Assembly (NCBI RefSeq): GCF_028335745.1
Contig: NZ_CP116477.1
Location: 868,001 to 932,000, forward strand
Direction of reading: 5' to 3'
Length of the DNA stretch: 64,000 nucleotides
From: Pectobacterium sp. A5351
GTDB lineage: Bacteria; Pseudomonadota; Gammaproteobacteria; Enterobacterales; Enterobacteriaceae
The notes under the pieces are model-generated. The model saw only the letters and a program-made list of their open reading frames with translations. It made no database searches and was not told the origin of the DNA. Every line of letters begins with the position of its first letter. Position 1 is the stretch's first letter. The position numbers were made by a program, and so were the translations under genes. Positions 1 through 11,524 of the stretch are shown in pieces.

Positions 1-246
1 ACTACTTTTGTTTTTTATTACCTGGCAGACTACATCAAAAATAAAGTCAGTCACTTTATCGATGGCCTGATATTTCTCTATTTTATCTATTGTTTGTTGC
101 GTCGATATGAGTACACCTTCCGAATTATAAAACCTGGCGAGGGCTTCATAGCGGAATATTTTATTGTGAGGGAGATGGATGATAGGCTGGAACTCTGCTG
201 TCAGCCTAAGAATTTTTCCATCAATATTCAATGTTGTTGTATTCAT
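1..246 (-). CDS. EAL-domain protein, N-terminal part (cut by window edge)
   Basis: The reverse strand reads open for 82 codons from an ATG at 246 to the window edge. The translation contains FQPIIHLPHNKIFRYEALAR, which matches the opening of EAL domains (QPI...GYEAL.R), the cyclic-di-GMP phosphodiesterase family. The E-A-L triplet itself is present, at about residues 29-31. The rest of the protein is outside the window, so catalytic competence cannot be judged. A GGAGAGGG stretch lies about 15 bases before the ATG, rather far for a ribosome site. It is divergent from the PilZ/HD-GYP gene at 771, also a c-di-GMP-type protein, which suggests a shared signalling theme. Confidence 0.7.
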   Translation of the reverse strand, partial: MNTTTLNIDGKILRLTAEFQPIIHLPHNKIFRYEALARFYNSEGVLISTQQTIDKIEKYQAIDKVTDFIFDVVCQVIKNKSS

Positions 247-770
247 TTTACTGATGACTCACCCTCTCCATAGAAATAGGAATTCCACAGCCTTACTCGT
301 CTGGATTCTACACAGCAATTTGGAATAGTTGGAAATTGTTTAAAATGATCAATAATTCATGTTTAATAGTTTTCGTCTATTAAATGAAATTTAATGATCG
401 TTTAAATCTATGTGTGTTGTGGTGTTTTATTCTTGTTTTTTTATTTATTTGATTTTTTTAAGTTGTTTTGTTTTGCTTGGTTGGTTTTTAAGTTTTTTTT
501 GTGTGAATTTAAATCAATTTGGCGGTTGTGTACGAGCATTGTGACTTTATGTCATCCTTGTTAGGATGATAAACAGCGTTAAGATCGACGTTTCGTAATG
601 ATATTGAAGGATGAAAAATCAGAAATTGCATCTGAATTACATTTTACTTAGTGAAAATAGGCATTTTTATAAAGCCGTGAACCCCGCATGAAAGTTTGTT
701 TTTATTAAAAGGAAAGTCCTTTTTTGGATTTTTTGGTATATCACCATCGTGTTAATAGGTAGATATTATA
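247..770. other. AT-rich divergent intergenic region
   Basis: About 520 bases without a credible gene separate two divergent signalling genes. The stretch is very rich in T and A runs (notably 420-500) and must hold both promoters. I could not assign a clear -35/-10 pair with confidence. Confidence 0.5.
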
Positions 771-2495
771 GTGGAACACTTTTCTCCTCCTCCCGCTAAA
801 GTCATTAGCACATTGTTGCAACATCACTGTGTGATGTCTATCTATGCCAAGGATATGCTATATGCATTAAAGGCAGACGTTTCGGAATTGAATCTGGATA
901 AAAATCGTATTGTGTTGGCAGTAGAATATTCTGGATCGGATATTGACAGATACCTTTCCGATGGTGGTTTGAATTTTGATTTGGAGGCGCTCAAAGGCAC
1001 GGAAAAAATAGAACGGGAAACCTACAGTCTTTGCAATATTCCGACCCAATTATTCAAGACGGATAGCATGCTTTATCGTCTGGAGTGCCTTTTGCCAGAA
1101 TCTGTTTTCGTCACTGAAAACCGAGGGGCGATTCGTATCCCTTTTATTCTTGGCATGCAGGCTCGTGTCCGTATCGACATTTATATGCACACGCTTAACG
1201 TGCCTGGAACGCTGCGTAATTTATCGATTGGTGGCTGCCTGGTCGAAATCGATCTGGTTGAAAGTATTGCGATTGACGTGGGTCAGGACATTCCTGGCAT
1301 TACGCTTGAGTTTCCTAACGGGGAAAGCTTTCATGCCGAGGGAAGAATTCGCCACATACGCCCGTTTGGGAATAATGGGTATGCGGCTGTCGGTATCCAG
1401 TTTATCAATTTGTCGTCATCCCAGTCTGAAGCCCTGCTTCAGTACACGAATGAGTCGGAAAGAGAGGCGGCATACCGAACCGGCGTCACTGGCAGCATGG
1501 TGTATTCATCCCCGTTGTTTATTCCGGGCATCAAGGAGAAAAATCTGTTGCTGCGAGAAAGCCAGGAACGTGAGAAACGTACTCGCCAGACTCCCATGGA
1601 ACGCGGCGTCATGGAGATTGCCCATCGGCTTCAGATTGGGCTGATGTACATAAAAACGCGTAATCAGTTGCCTGTTGAGATCTTTTATGACTGTGTTGAT
1701 ACCTTGCTGTATATGGTCAAAAAAGATCGAAAGGCTTTCCTGTATGCGCTGTCGTTCCTGCGCGATGAGGCGGACTGGGTCAGGCATGCGGTGCAGGTTG
1801 CAGGCAGATTGGCCGACATGCTGTTAATTGCCGATCCACACGATCCCCATGTGCGTGAGGCGGTGTTAGGCGCATTACTCCACACGATGGGCAAGCCGCT
1901 GCTGGTCAACGCCCGTCTTCCGTCGCTCAAGGTCAATATGAATCCGGCGCAGAAAGCGATCCTTAGCGGTCATGTAGAAGTGCTGTGCGCGAAGTTACGT
2001 GAGCTAGGCTGGTCTATAACCCCCACCTGCCGCGATGTGATCGAGAATGCCAATGAGCGTTTGGACGGCAGCGGCTATCCGCAAGGCAAACTCGCCGAAC
2101 CATTGTCGCCGTTAGTCCGGCTGGTCTCTGTAATTAAGGCAATTAATAAGCTCAGGCATGCGCGTAATGGTATTTCTCCCCGCACGCCATTGGCCGCCTA
2201 TCGTAAAATCTATGAGGCTAACGGCGCCTATGATAAGGCTGTGCTGGTCAAATACGTGCAGATTTATGGCCTCTATCCCATCGGCAGTCTGGCGAAATAT
2301 TCGGGAGGCTTTCTGGGATGGGTGATGGATATTGATAAAAAGGGTAAGCCTATCGTGGTGCATCTCACCAAGAACCTGCGATTTCCTGATACCAATATCA
2401 GCAGTGTCGTTTCTAATGGCGACTTGCAGCAGGTCGGTAAGCTCGAAAACATCGTTCATCCTGACGATTTCGGCATGAAGGTCCTGAAAATTTAG
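771..2495 (+). CDS. PilZ domain protein with degenerate HD-GYP-like output domain
   Basis: 574 residues from a GTG start preceded by a weak AGGT. Residues 1-115 resemble the N-terminal half of YcgR-type proteins. A PilZ c-di-GMP binding site is visible: R118xxxR122 and N150-x-S152-xx-G155. Residues about 275-500 look like an HD-GYP domain because DGSGYP occurs at 432-437, but the metal site is eroded: the expected HD pair is H371-T372, and the HHE usually preceding DG.GYP is replaced by asparagine-rich sequence. I infer a c-di-GMP receptor that has probably lost phosphodiesterase activity. It is divergent from an EAL gene. No downstream partner is close: a 0.7-kb gap follows. Family placement is good; the role is unknown. 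Confidence 0.7.
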   Translation: MEHFSPPPAKVISTLLQHHCVMSIYAKDMLYALKADVSELNLDKNRIVLAVEYSGSDIDRYLSDGGLNFDLEALKGTEKIERETYSLCNIPTQLFKTDSMLYRLECLLPESVFVTENRGAIRIPFILGMQARVRIDIYMHTLNVPGTLRNLSIGGCLVEIDLVESIAIDVGQDIPGITLEFPNGESFHAEGRIRHIRPFGNNGYAAVGIQFINLSSSQSEALLQYTNESEREAAYRTGVTGSMVYSSPLFIPGIKEKNLLLRESQEREKRTRQTPMERGVMEIAHRLQIGLMYIKTRNQLPVEIFYDCVDTLLYMVKKDRKAFLYALSFLRDEADWVRHAVQVAGRLADMLLIADPHDPHVREAVLGALLHTMGKPLLVNARLPSLKVNMNPAQKAILSGHVEVLCAKLRELGWSITPTCRDVIENANERLDGSGYPQGKLAEPLSPLVRLVSVIKAINKLRHARNGISPRTPLAAYRKIYEANGAYDKAVLVKYVQIYGLYPIGSLAKYSGGFLGWVMDIDKKGKPIVVHLTKNLRFPDTNISSVVSNGDLQQVGKLENIVHPDDFGMKVLKI

Positions 2496-2580
2496 TGAGC
2501 ACCTTGTTTGTAGCTGTCTCTTAGCAACATTTTTATGCCACTGTGGGGGCAGTTTCGTGCGCGATAATACCGTTATTGTC

Positions 2581-2880
2581 ATGCTACCTCGTAGCACGCG
2601 CCCGACACGGGGCGGCTCAAACGCCGCTCGCCCCGTGACCCCTGGCTTTCGGCGGGGAATTATGCCGCTGACGCGGTTCCTTCGTCGGTATCAGGCTTAA
2701 CGGATCGCTTGCGACACGTTTACTCGCCCCATAAATGGGGCTCGCCCTTCGGGCCAGCACGAGTGCTGTTCAAAAACGTCTCTGACGTTTTTGTCCGACG
2801 TGGCGCAAGCTCTCGCCGCGTCCATGCGGCTCATCCTAAGCCTGCTATCTCCTCAGCATAATTTTTTACGCCGGATAACG
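2581..2880. repeat. GC-rich palindromic noncoding repeat region
   Basis: The gap between the PilZ gene and cysJ holds no convincing ORF. It contains several short inverted repeats: GGGGCGG with CCGCTCGCCCC near 2614-2640, and AAAAACGTC/GACGTTTTT near 2770-2790. The AAACGTC...GACGTTT and CCTTCGGGCC motifs recur near 52540 and 54300 in this window, so this looks like a dispersed palindromic repeat family of the genome. Confidence 0.5.
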
Positions 2881-2989
2881 GCAAAATCCGCGATGCTCTT
2901 TGTATTTACGTATGAAGGACTGGTTTATATGGGCTGCGCATAAGCCCCTCTTTCTCGAATGCATTCTTACTGATATCGCCATGTAACGC

Positions 2990-3190
2990 GCGCGTCGTCA
3001 GGCATAACACTTTAAGCAATAAGGATTATCAGAAAAACCATTTAGTCATTTTGGTTATTTAATATTTCCATCATTTCTTTAATTGTTAAGATGCAGATCG
3101 TTACCCTTATCCTCCATCCATCTTTTTATTGCATGTTTTTGTATTAGCGTCGTTGGCTAACAGCACAGGCACAAGGAAACAGACATCACA
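2990..3190 (+). promoter_or_regulatory. cysJIH promoter region
   Basis: The 200 bases before cysJ are AT-rich. In enteric bacteria cysJIH is activated by CysB with N-acetylserine, and its sites lie in this position. I cannot define the CysB boxes or the -10 precisely from sequence alone. A CAAGGA-type ribosome site at about 3172-3177 serves the ATG at 3191. Confidence 0.45.
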
Positions 3191-5020
3191 ATGACTACTC
3201 CGGTTTCCCCCACTTCATTGCTTCCGCTGAGTGCGGAGCAATTAACGCGTTTACAGGCGGCAACCGGTGATTTCTCATCGACGCAGCTGGCCTGGCTATC
3301 CGGCTATTTCTGGGGGCTGGTTCAGCAGCCTGGGAATGTGCAGCCGGGGGCGATAACTGCCACGGCAACGACCGCCACCGCAGTCACGGTGCCAGTACAA
3401 ACGATCACACTGATCTCCGCTTCACAGACCGGCAATGCGCGTCGGGTTGCGGAGCAGCTGCGTGACGATCTGCTGGCAGCCAAGCTGTCCGTCAATCTGG
3501 TCAATGCCGGTGATTACAAGTTCAAGCAAATCGGGCAGGAAAAACTGCTGCTGATCGTCGCCTCGACGCAGGGGGAAGGAGAGCCACCGGAAGAGGCGGT
3601 CGCACTGCATAAGTTCCTGCTGTCCAAAAAAGCGCCGGCGCTGAAAGACACGGCATTTGCCGTGTTTGGTCTGGGTGATACTTCTTATGAATTCTTCAGC
3701 AAGGCGGGTAAGGATTTCGATAGCCGTCTGGCTGAGTTAGGCGCTGAACGTCTGCTTGATCGCGTTGATGCCGATGTCGATTATCAGGCGCTGGCCGAGC
3801 AATGGCGCCGTCAGTTAGTTGATATTTTGCAGGCGCGTGTGCCGGTGCAGGGAACGGCGGTAGCACAGCTCGCTTCCCAAGGGGCACTGGATGAAATTAC
3901 CAGCAGCCCATACAGCAAAGCGTCCCCGCTGCATTCCACGTTTGCGGTGAATCAGAAAGTCACCGGACGTAACTCCGAAAAAGATGTGCGCCATATTGAG
4001 ATCGATCTCGGGGATTCCGGTTTGCGTTATCAGCCAGGTGACGCGCTGGGCGTGTGGTTTGATAACGATCCCGCGTTGGTGCAGGAACTACTGGAGTTGC
4101 TGTGGCTGAAAGGTGATGAGTCTGTCAGCGTTGACGGCAAGACGCTGCCATTATCGCAGGCGCTGAAAAGCCACTTCGAGCTGACGCAGAACACGGCGCC
4201 GATCGTCGAGAAATATGCGGCACTGTCGCGCAATGAAACACTGCTGTCGCTGATAGCCGATAAACCTGCGCTGCAACAGTTTGCACAGCGTACGCCGCTG
4301 GTGGATATGGTGCGACAGGCACCGACTGAGCTGACGGCGGATCAACTGCTGGGTCTGCTGCGTCCGCTGACGCCGCGTCTTTATTCCATTGCCTCGTCGC
4401 AGGCGGAAGTCGAAAGCGAAGTACACATCACCGTTGGAGTGGTGCGCTACGACTACGAAGGGCGCGCGCGCGCGGGTGGCGCATCCAGCTATCTGGCCGA
4501 CAGGCTGAGCGAAGACGATGAAATCCGCGTGTTCATCGAACATAACGATAACTTCCGTCTGCCTGCCAATTCTGACACGCCGGTCATCATGATTGGGCCG
4601 GGCACCGGAATTGCGCCGTTCCGCGCGTTTATGCAGCAGCGCGATGCCGAAGGGGCCGAAGGGAAAAACTGGCTATTCTTTGGTAATCCACACTTCACGG
4701 AAGACTTCCTGTATCAGGTTGAATGGCAGCGCTACGTTAAAGATGGGTTGCTGACGAACATCGATCTGGCCTGGTCGCGCGATCAGGCGCATAAGGTCTA
4801 TGTACAGGACAAACTGCGCGAAAAAGGCGCAGAAGTCTGGCGCTGGATTCAGGACGGTGCACACCTGTATGTGTGTGGTGATGCCAACCGTATGGCGAAA
4901 GACGTCGAGCAGGCGCTGTTGGATGTGATAGTTGAGCATGGCGGCATGGACAGTGAACAAGCCGATGAGTTTTTAAGCGATCTGCGCCTTGAGCGCCGTT
5001 ATCAGCGAGATGTGTACTAA
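3191..5020 (+). CDS. cysJ: Sulfite reductase [NADPH] flavoprotein alpha subunit
   Basis: 609 residues, close to the usual 599. CysJ passes electrons from NADPH through FAD and FMN to the CysI hemoprotein, which reduces sulfite to sulfide in the cytoplasm. The order of domains is clear: an N-terminal region, a flavodoxin-like FMN domain beginning at [16 protein letters not shown] (about 75-90), an FAD-binding domain with RLYSIASSQ (about 395-403), an NADPH-binding region with [12 protein letters not shown] (about 468-479) and the typical C-terminal DVY. It is first in cysJIH; its stop overlaps the cysI start (TAATG). Expression is expected to be CysB-dependent. Confidence 0.97.
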   Translation: MTTPVSPTSLLPLSAEQLTRLQAATGDFSSTQLAWLSGYFWGLVQQPGNVQPGAITATATTATAVTVPVQTITLISASQTGNARRVAEQLRDDLLAAKLSVNLVNAGDYKFKQIGQEKLLLIVASTQGEGEPPEEAVALHKFLLSKKAPALKDTAFAVFGLGDTSYEFFSKAGKDFDSRLAELGAERLLDRVDADVDYQALAEQWRRQLVDILQARVPVQGTAVAQLASQGALDEITSSPYSKASPLHSTFAVNQKVTGRNSEKDVRHIEIDLGDSGLRYQPGDALGVWFDNDPALVQELLELLWLKGDESVSVDGKTLPLSQALKSHFELTQNTAPIVEKYAALSRNETLLSLIADKPALQQFAQRTPLVDMVRQAPTELTADQLLGLLRPLTPRLYSIASSQAEVESEVHITVGVVRYDYEGRARAGGASSYLADRLSEDDEIRVFIEHNDNFRLPANSDTPVIMIGPGTGIAPFRAFMQQRDAEGAEGKNWLFFGNPHFTEDFLYQVEWQRYVKDGLLTNIDLAWSRDQAHKVYVQDKLREKGAEVWRWIQDGAHLYVCGDANRMAKDVEQALLDVIVEHGGMDSEQADEFLSDLRLERRYQRDVY

Positions 5021-6753
5021 TGAGCGAAAAATACGTTTTCAGTGAAAAACACCCTGGTCCCTTGGTGGTAGAAGGGAAACTCACTGATGCTGAGCGCATG
5101 AAGACTGAAAGTAACTTCCTGCGCGGCACAATTGCTGAAGACCTGAACGATGGTCTGACCGGCGGTTTCAAAGGCGACAATTTTCTGCTGATCCGTTTCC
5201 ACGGTATGTATCAGCAGGATGACCGTGATATTCGCGCCGAGCGTGCCGAGCAGAAACTGGAACCGCGCCATGCCATGCTGCTGCGCTGCCGTCTGCCCGG
5301 TGGCGTGATGACGCCGGAGCAGTGGTTGCGGATCGATAAATTTGCTGGCGAAAGCACGATATATGGCAGCATTCGTATCACCAACCGCCAGACGTTCCAG
5401 TATCACGGTATTCTCAAATCGAACGTGAAGCCGGTACACCAGATGCTGAATAGCATTGGTCTGGATGCGCTGGCGACGGCAAACGACATGAACCGTAACG
5501 TGCTGTGTACGTCTAACCCGATCGAGTCCGAACTGCATCAGCAGGCGTATGAGTGGGCGAAAAAGATCTCTGAACATCTGCTGCCGCGGACGCGTGCCTA
5601 TGCCGAGATCTGGATGGATCAGGAAAAGGTCGCAACGACGGATGAAGAACCGATTCTGGGGTCGACGTATCTGCCACGTAAGTTCAAAACCACGGTCGTG
5701 GTTCCGCCGCAGAACGATGTGGACCTGCATGCGAACGATCTCAATTTTGTCGCGATTGCCGATAATGGCCGTCTGGTGGGCTTCAACGTGCTGGTGGGCG
5801 GTGGGCTGTCTATCGCGCACGGTGATAAAGAAACTTACCCGCGTACCGCCAGCGAGCTGGGCTACATTTCCATCGAACATACGCTGACCATCGCGGAAGC
5901 GGTGGTGACGACGCAGCGCGATTGGGGCAACCGTACTAACCGTAAAAATGCGAAAACCAAATACACGCTGGAGCGTGTGGGTGTAGACAACTTCAAGCAG
6001 GAAGTGGAAGCGCGTGCCGGTGTGAAATTTGAAGCGGTGCGTCCGTATGAATTCACCGGACGTGGCGATCGTATCGGTTGGGTAAAAGGCATCGACAATA
6101 AATGGCATCTGACGCTGTTTATCGAAAATGGCCGTATTCTGGATTATCCGGGTCGTCCGCTGAAAACGGGTCTGGCGGAAATCGCTAAGATCCACAAAGG
6201 GGATTTCCGCTTAACGGCAAACCAGAATTTGATCATCGCGGGCGTTCCTGCACGGAGCAAAGCGAAGATCGATGCACTGGCGCGTGAACACGGTTTGATT
6301 GATGACGGCGTCAGCGAGCAGCGCAAGAACTCAATGGCCTGTGTGTCGTTCCCAACCTGTCCGCTGGCGATGGCGGAAGCCGAGCGTTTCCTGCCGGAGT
6401 TTGTCACAAAAGTGGAAGACATCATGCAGCAGCACGGCGTGGGAGATGAACACATTGTGCTGCGTGTCACGGGTTGCCCGAACGGCTGTGGCCGCGCAAT
6501 GCTGGCGGAAATCGGTCTGGTGGGTAAAGCGGTAGGACGTTATAACCTGCACCTCGGTGGGAATCGCGAGGGAACACGCATTCCCCGCATGTATCGCGAG
6601 AACATTAATGAAACCGAGATCCTGGCAGAAATCGATCGGCTTATCGGGCTGTGGGCGCAGGATCGCCAGCCGAATGAAGGCTTCGGTGATTTCACCATTC
6701 GCACCAATATCATTAAACCGGTGCTGGATCCCGCCCGCGATTTTTATGACTGA
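5020..6753 (+). CDS. cysI: Sulfite reductase hemoprotein beta subunit
   Basis: 577 residues, similar to the 570-residue E. coli protein. It catalyses the six-electron reduction of sulfite to sulfide using siroheme and a 4Fe-4S cluster. The four cluster cysteines are visible in CVSFPTC (about 441 and 447) and TGCPNGCGR (about 486 and 490). The ATG overlaps the cysJ stop by one base, implying translational coupling. Siroheme for this enzyme is made by CysG, encoded just downstream, so the neighbourhood supplies both enzyme and cofactor. Confidence 0.97.
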   Translation: MSEKYVFSEKHPGPLVVEGKLTDAERMKTESNFLRGTIAEDLNDGLTGGFKGDNFLLIRFHGMYQQDDRDIRAERAEQKLEPRHAMLLRCRLPGGVMTPEQWLRIDKFAGESTIYGSIRITNRQTFQYHGILKSNVKPVHQMLNSIGLDALATANDMNRNVLCTSNPIESELHQQAYEWAKKISEHLLPRTRAYAEIWMDQEKVATTDEEPILGSTYLPRKFKTTVVVPPQNDVDLHANDLNFVAIADNGRLVGFNVLVGGGLSIAHGDKETYPRTASELGYISIEHTLTIAEAVVTTQRDWGNRTNRKNAKTKYTLERVGVDNFKQEVEARAGVKFEAVRPYEFTGRGDRIGWVKGIDNKWHLTLFIENGRILDYPGRPLKTGLAEIAKIHKGDFRLTANQNLIIAGVPARSKAKIDALAREHGLIDDGVSEQRKNSMACVSFPTCPLAMAEAERFLPEFVTKVEDIMQQHGVGDEHIVLRVTGCPNGCGRAMLAEIGLVGKAVGRYNLHLGGNREGTRIPRMYRENINETEILAEIDRLIGLWAQDRQPNEGFGDFTIRTNIIKPVLDPARDFYD

Positions 6754-6765
6754 CAGGAGAGCCTG

Positions 6766-7500
6766 ATGGCCGAATTTAACCTTGAGGCGCTCAACGCGTT
6801 ACCGAAAGCGGAGCAGGCGGCAGCGCTGGCTGTCGTGAATGGTCAGCTTGAACAGCTATCGGCGCAGGAAAGAGTGAGCTGGGCGCTGGAGAATCTGCCG
6901 GGTGACTATGTGTTGTCGTCCAGCTTCGGCACTCAGGCTGCGGTATCGCTGCATCTGGTGACGCAGCAGCGGCCGGATATTCCGGTCATTCTCACTGACA
7001 CGGGCTACCTATTTCCTGAAACCTATCAGTTTATTGATGCGCTGACGGAACAGCTGAAGCTGAATCTGCAAGTCTATCGCGCTGCTGAATCTCCGGCCTG
7101 GCAAGAGGCGCGCTACGGTAAGCTGTGGGAACAGGGCGTGGGAGGCATTGAGCGCTACAACCTCCTGAATAAAGTCGAGCCGATGAATCGGGCGCTGAGC
7201 GAGTTAAAGGCGAAAACGTGGTTTGCTGGCCTGCGCCGTGAGCAGTCCGGCAGTCGGGGTGAATTACCGGTGCTGGCGATTCAGCGTGGCGTCTTCAAAT
7301 TCCTGCCGATTATCGATTGGGATAACCGCACGGTGTATCAATATCTGAAAGAAAATGGCCTGAGCTACCACCCGCTGTGGGATCAGGGCTATCTGTCTGT
7401 TGGTGATACGCACACCACCCGCAAATGGGAACCGGGCATGAGCGAAGAAGAAACCCGCTTCTTCGGCCTGAAACGCGAGTGCGGGCTGCACGAAGGGTAA
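6766..7500 (+). CDS. cysH: Phosphoadenosine phosphosulfate (PAPS) reductase
   Basis: 244 residues, the usual size. It reduces PAPS to sulfite with thioredoxin as donor. The adenylyl-sulfate site motif SSSFGTQ is near residues 50-56. The catalytic cysteine lies in the conserved C-terminal ECGLHEG (C239); the absence of the two CC pairs found in APS reductases agrees with PAPS specificity. The ATG is preceded by AGGAG at 7-base spacing and starts 12 bases after cysI. It is last in the cysJIH operon; a strong terminator follows at once. Confidence 0.96.
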   Translation: MAEFNLEALNALPKAEQAAALAVVNGQLEQLSAQERVSWALENLPGDYVLSSSFGTQAAVSLHLVTQQRPDIPVILTDTGYLFPETYQFIDALTEQLKLNLQVYRAAESPAWQEARYGKLWEQGVGGIERYNLLNKVEPMNRALSELKAKTWFAGLRREQSGSRGELPVLAIQRGVFKFLPIIDWDNRTVYQYLKENGLSYHPLWDQGYLSVGDTHTTRKWEPGMSEEETRFFGLKRECGLHEG

Positions 7501-7505
7501 ACAGA

Positions 7506-7528
7506 AACCGGGCACCGCCCGGTTTTTT
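7506..7528 (+). terminator. Rho-independent terminator after cysH
   Basis: CCGGGC (7508-7513), loop ACC, GCCCGG (7517-7522), then six T. It closes the cysJIH transcript. Confidence 0.9.
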
Positions 7529-7534
7529 ATCGCC

Positions 7535-7660
7535 TGAATAACGCTTGTGAACGTATTGTTATTCCATTACGGAACTTGTCATTCCAATTCGGCATTTCAT
7601 AAGTGTTCTGTCCTCACCGTATAGTCGCATTATCTACTTTTTTGCTTAGTTAAGGCGATT
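7535..7660 (+). promoter_or_regulatory. Promoter region of the cysG-cysDNC operon
   Basis: The 130 bases between the cysH terminator and cysG contain TTATTCCATTACGGAAC followed by CATTCC, repeated half-sites resembling CysB-type activator boxes. I infer a CysB-controlled promoter here; the exact start is not determined. Confidence 0.45.
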
Positions 7661-9103
7661 GTGAACTATCTCCCTTTATTTGCCGATCTTCGTCAGCGTC
7701 CGGTACTGGTTGTCGGCGGCGGCGAGGTTGCGACGCGCAAAATCGATCTACTGCAACGCGCGGGTGCGGAGGTAAAAATCGTCGCGCAGGCGCTGGCTGA
7801 ACCGTTGGCTGTGCAGCATCAGGCCGGGCAGGTTGAATGGCTGGCGCAATCTTTTACGCCTGATTTGCTATCCGGCGTGTTTCTGGTGATTGCCGCTACG
7901 GATGATGCCGAGCTGAACGCGGCGGTGTTTGAGGCGGCCAATCAGCGTCATTTGCTGGTGAACGTGGTGGACGATCAGCCGAAGTGCTCGTTTATTTTCC
8001 CCTCGATTGTCGATCGCTCTCCGCTGGTCGTCGCCATTTCCTCGGGCGGTCAGGCACCGGTGCTGGCGCGTCTGCTGCGTGAAAAGCTGGAATCCTTACT
8101 GCCGACCAGTCTGGGCACGATGGCGGATATCGCCGGAAGCTGGCGTGACAGGATTAAAACCCGGTTGCATTCGATGTCGGCGCGTCGTCGTTTTTGGGAA
8201 CGGCTGTTTGTCGGGCGTTTTGCTGCACTGGTTTCTGCCGGACAGCTGGCGCAGGCTGAAGACGAATTGCAACAGCAGCTTACGCTTCAGCAAGAGGAAC
8301 AACAGCAGCCAGCGGCGGCACGCGGTGAAGTGGCGCTGGTTGGTGCCGGTCCCGGTGATGCTGGCTTGCTGACGCTACGAGGATTACAGGTGATGCAGCA
8401 GGCGGATGTAGTGCTGTATGACCATCTGGTTAGTGCCGAGGTGCTGGATCTGGTGCGCCGCGATGCCGAACGCATCTGCGTTGGGAAACGTGCCAGCGCG
8501 CATTCGCTGCCGCAAGATGAGATTAATCAGCTATTGGTGACGCTGGCGCAGGAAGGTAAACGCGTCGTGCGCCTGAAAGGTGGCGATCCCTTCATCTTTG
8601 GCCGTGGTGGCGAAGAACTGCAAGCGGTGGCACAAGCAGGGCTTACGTTTCAGGTGGTGCCCGGCGTGACAGCCGCAGCAGGCGTGACGGCGTATGCGGG
8701 GATCCCGTTGACGCACCGTGACTACGCGCAGAGCGTGCTTTTTATTACTGGTCACTGTCGCCCGGATGGTGACGAACTGGACTGGTCAACGCTGGCGCGT
8801 GGACGTCAGACGCTGGCAATTTATATGGGAACGATGAAGGCGGCAGAAATTGCGCAGCAGCTTATCGCGCATGGCCGCTCATCACAGACCCCTGTCGCGG
8901 TCATCAGTCGCGGCACCCGACACGATCAGCAGGTGCAAATCGGCACGCTGCAAGAGTTAGAACATTTGGCACGGCAAGCGCCGACACCGGCGCTGCTGGT
9001 GATTGGTGAGGTGGTGGATTTACATCATCAGATTGCCTGGTTTGGTCAGACAACGCCGACGGTGCCGCAAGACAGCCGCCCAGCGGTAGTAAACTTGGCT
9101 TAA
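7661..9103 (+). CDS. cysG: Siroheme synthase (trifunctional)
   Basis: 480 residues from a GTG start; the full-length family is about 457-480. The N-terminal half (NAD motif [11 protein letters not shown] near residue 17) is the precorrin-2 dehydrogenase/sirohydrochlorin ferrochelatase module. The C-terminal half from about residue 216 ([17 protein letters not shown]) is the SAM-dependent uroporphyrinogen III methyltransferase. Together they make siroheme, the cofactor of CysI. Here cysG leads the cysDNC genes (9 bases to cysD), an arrangement seen in several enterobacteria and different from the cysG location next to nirBD in E. coli. Confidence 0.95.
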   Translation: MNYLPLFADLRQRPVLVVGGGEVATRKIDLLQRAGAEVKIVAQALAEPLAVQHQAGQVEWLAQSFTPDLLSGVFLVIAATDDAELNAAVFEAANQRHLLVNVVDDQPKCSFIFPSIVDRSPLVVAISSGGQAPVLARLLREKLESLLPTSLGTMADIAGSWRDRIKTRLHSMSARRRFWERLFVGRFAALVSAGQLAQAEDELQQQLTLQQEEQQQPAAARGEVALVGAGPGDAGLLTLRGLQVMQQADVVLYDHLVSAEVLDLVRRDAERICVGKRASAHSLPQDEINQLLVTLAQEGKRVVRLKGGDPFIFGRGGEELQAVAQAGLTFQVVPGVTAAAGVTAYAGIPLTHRDYAQSVLFITGHCRPDGDELDWSTLARGRQTLAIYMGTMKAAEIAQQLIAHGRSSQTPVAVISRGTRHDQQVQIGTLQELEHLARQAPTPALLVIGEVVDLHHQIAWFGQTTPTVPQDSRPAVVNLA

Positions 9104-9112
9104 GGAAAGGGT

Positions 9113-10021
9113 ATGGACGAGAAACGACTCACGCATTTACGGCAGCTTGAGGCCGAAAGCATTCACATCATCCGCGAAGTGGCGGCCGAGTTCAGTAACC
9201 CGGTGATGATGTATTCCATCGGCAAAGACTCTTCGGTGATGCTGCATCTGGCGCGCAAGGCGTTCTATCCGGGTTCGCTGCCTTTCCCGCTGCTGCACGT
9301 TGATACCGGCTGGAAATTTCGTGAAATGTACGAATTTCGTGACCGGACGGCGAAGGCCTACGGCTGTGAACTGCTGGTGCACCGCAACCCGCAGGGCGAA
9401 GCATTGGGGATTAACCCTTTCGTACACGGCAGCGCCAAGCACACCGACATCATGAAAACCGAAGGGCTGAAGCAGGCGTTGGATAAATACGGTTTTGATG
9501 CCGCATTTGGCGGTGCGCGTCGCGATGAAGAGAAGTCGCGTGCCAAAGAGCGTATATACTCCTTCCGCGATCGCTTCCACCGCTGGGATCCGAAGAACCA
9601 GCGTCCGGAACTGTGGCATAACTACAACGGCCAGATTAACAAGGGTGAGAGCATCCGCGTGTTCCCGCTCTCCAATTGGACTGAACTGGATATTTGGCAA
9701 TATATCTATCTGGAAAACATCGATATTGTCCCGCTATACCTGGCCGCCCCGCGTCCGGTGGTGGAGCGCGATGGCATGCTGCTGATGGTGGATGACGACC
9801 GCATCGACCTGCAACCGGGGGAAGTCATCGAACAGCGTATGGTGCGCTTCCGTACGCTGGGCTGCTGGCCGCTGACGGGCGCGGTGGCATCCGAGGCGCA
9901 GACGTTGCCGGAAATCATCGAAGAGATGCTGGTTTCCACCACCAGCGAGCGTCAGGGACGGGTAATTGACCGCGATCAGGCCGGTTCAATGGAACTGAAA
10001 AAGCGTCAAGGGTATTTCTGA
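9113..10021 (+). CDS. cysD: Sulfate adenylyltransferase subunit 2
   Basis: 302 residues, equal to the E. coli protein. CysD is the catalytic ATP-pyrophosphatase-fold subunit of ATP sulfurylase, forming adenosine 5'-phosphosulfate from sulfate and ATP with CysN. The PP-loop-like [13 protein letters not shown] lies near residues 35-47 and the [12 protein letters not shown] motif near 243. It begins 9 bases after cysG with a GGAAAGGG ribosome site and ends 11 bases before cysN. Confidence 0.96.
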   Translation: MDEKRLTHLRQLEAESIHIIREVAAEFSNPVMMYSIGKDSSVMLHLARKAFYPGSLPFPLLHVDTGWKFREMYEFRDRTAKAYGCELLVHRNPQGEALGINPFVHGSAKHTDIMKTEGLKQALDKYGFDAAFGGARRDEEKSRAKERIYSFRDRFHRWDPKNQRPELWHNYNGQINKGESIRVFPLSNWTELDIWQYIYLENIDIVPLYLAAPRPVVERDGMLLMVDDDRIDLQPGEVIEQRMVRFRTLGCWPLTGAVASEAQTLPEIIEEMLVSTTSERQGRVIDRDQAGSMELKKRQGYF

Positions 10022-10032
10022 GGAATCGTCGA

Positions 10033-11523
10033 ATGAGCCAAATTTCGTTAAAAGACACAGCGGCAGACAATGCGGCTGAGAAAGATGCTGTTGCCATCAA
10101 CAATGCGATTGCACAGCAGATCGCCGAGCAGGGTGGTGTGGAAGCCTATTTGCACGCACAGCAGGATAAAACGCTGCTGCGTTTCCTGACCTGCGGCAGC
10201 GTCGACGATGGAAAAAGTACGCTGATAGGCCGTTTGCTACACGATACGCGCCAAATTTATGAAGATCAGCTCAGCACGTTGCACAATGACAGCAAGCGTA
10301 TTGGTACGCAGGGCGAAAAGCTGGATCTGGCACTGTTGGTCGATGGGCTTCAGGCTGAGCGCGAGCAGGGCATCACGATCGATGTGGCTTATCGCTACTT
10401 CTCAACGGAAAAACGTAAATTTATCATCGCCGATACGCCGGGACACGAGCAGTACACGCGCAACATGGCAACGGGGGCGTCAACCTGTGAGCTGGCGATT
10501 CTGCTGATTGACGCACGTAAAGGCGTATTGGATCAAACTCGTCGTCACAGCTTTATTGCGACCCTGCTGGGGATTCGCGATCTGGTGGTGGCGGTGAACA
10601 AAATGGATTTAGTGGATTATCAGCAAACGGTATTTGAGCAGTTTAAACAGGATTATCTGGATTTTGCCCAGCAACTGCCTGCCGATCTGAACATTACCTT
10701 TGTGCCGATTTCCGCACTGGATGGCGACAATGTCGCGACGCCGAGTATAACGATGGACTGGTATACCGGGCCGACGCTGCTGGATGTGCTGGAAACGGTC
10801 AATGTGGCACAGCGCACGCTGGAGCAGCCGATGCGCTTCCCGGTGCAATATGTCAACCGCCCGAATCTGGATTTCCGCGGCTACGCGGGAACGCTGGCAT
10901 CCGGTATTATCCGCGTCGGACAGCGGGTTAAAGTGCTGCCGTCCGGCGTAGAATCTACCGTTAGCCGCATTGTGACCTTTGACGGTGATTTACCGCAGGC
11001 GCAGGCGGGTGAAGCGATTACGTTGGTGTTAGCGGATGAGGTGGATATCAGCCGTGGCGATCTGCTGGTCGATAGTAGCGAATCACTGAAAGCAGTGCAG
11101 CATGCGTTGGTGGATGTTGTCTGGATGGCGGAACAGCCGCTGGTGCCGGGACAGAGCTATGACATCAAGATTGGTGGTAAGAAAACGCGTGCCCGGGTCG
11201 AGAATATTCAGTATCAGGTTGAGATTAATACGCTAACGCAGCGCGTCGCGGAGAACCTGCCGCTGAATGGCATCGGTTCGGTTGAGCTGATCTTTGATGA
11301 GCCGCTGGTGCTGGACAACTATCAGCACAACGCGGTGACGGGCGGCATGATCTTTATCGATCGTCTGAGCAACGTCACGGTAGGCGCGGGTCTGGTGCGG
11401 GAACCTATCGAGCAGGTGTATCAGGAGCCGGGCGCGTACAGCGCGTTTGAGCTGGAACTGAATGCGCTGGTACGTCGTCACTTCCCGCATTGGGGTGCGC
11501 GCGACCTGCTGGGAGGCAAATAA
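10033..11523 (+). CDS. cysN: Sulfate adenylyltransferase subunit 1 (GTPase)
   Basis: 496 residues, about 20 more than E. coli CysN because of a longer N terminus. It is an EF-Tu-like GTPase whose GTP hydrolysis drives APS synthesis by CysD. Motifs: P-loop GSVDDGKST (about 55-63), DTPGHEQYT (G3), NKMD (G4) and SALDG (G5). It sits between cysD and cysC with one base to cysC, so the three subunits are produced from one transcript. Confidence 0.96.
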   Translation: MSQISLKDTAADNAAEKDAVAINNAIAQQIAEQGGVEAYLHAQQDKTLLRFLTCGSVDDGKSTLIGRLLHDTRQIYEDQLSTLHNDSKRIGTQGEKLDLALLVDGLQAEREQGITIDVAYRYFSTEKRKFIIADTPGHEQYTRNMATGASTCELAILLIDARKGVLDQTRRHSFIATLLGIRDLVVAVNKMDLVDYQQTVFEQFKQDYLDFAQQLPADLNITFVPISALDGDNVATPSITMDWYTGPTLLDVLETVNVAQRTLEQPMRFPVQYVNRPNLDFRGYAGTLASGIIRVGQRVKVLPSGVESTVSRIVTFDGDLPQAQAGEAITLVLADEVDISRGDLLVDSSESLKAVQHALVDVVWMAEQPLVPGQSYDIKIGGKKTRARVENIQYQVEINTLTQRVAENLPLNGIGSVELIFDEPLVLDNYQHNAVTGGMIFIDRLSNVTVGAGLVREPIEQVYQEPGAYSAFELELNALVRRHFPHWGARDLLGGK

Positions 11524-11524
11524 C

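Noticed and set aside
5017-6195. 392-codon minus-strand ORF
   Set aside because: It is the antisense of cysI, has no ribosome site and no recognisable family; the codon bias of cysI keeps the opposite frame open.
11462-11524. Longer cysC start
   Set aside because: The extension lies in cysN code in another frame; the GTG at 11525 fits family length and operon spacing.
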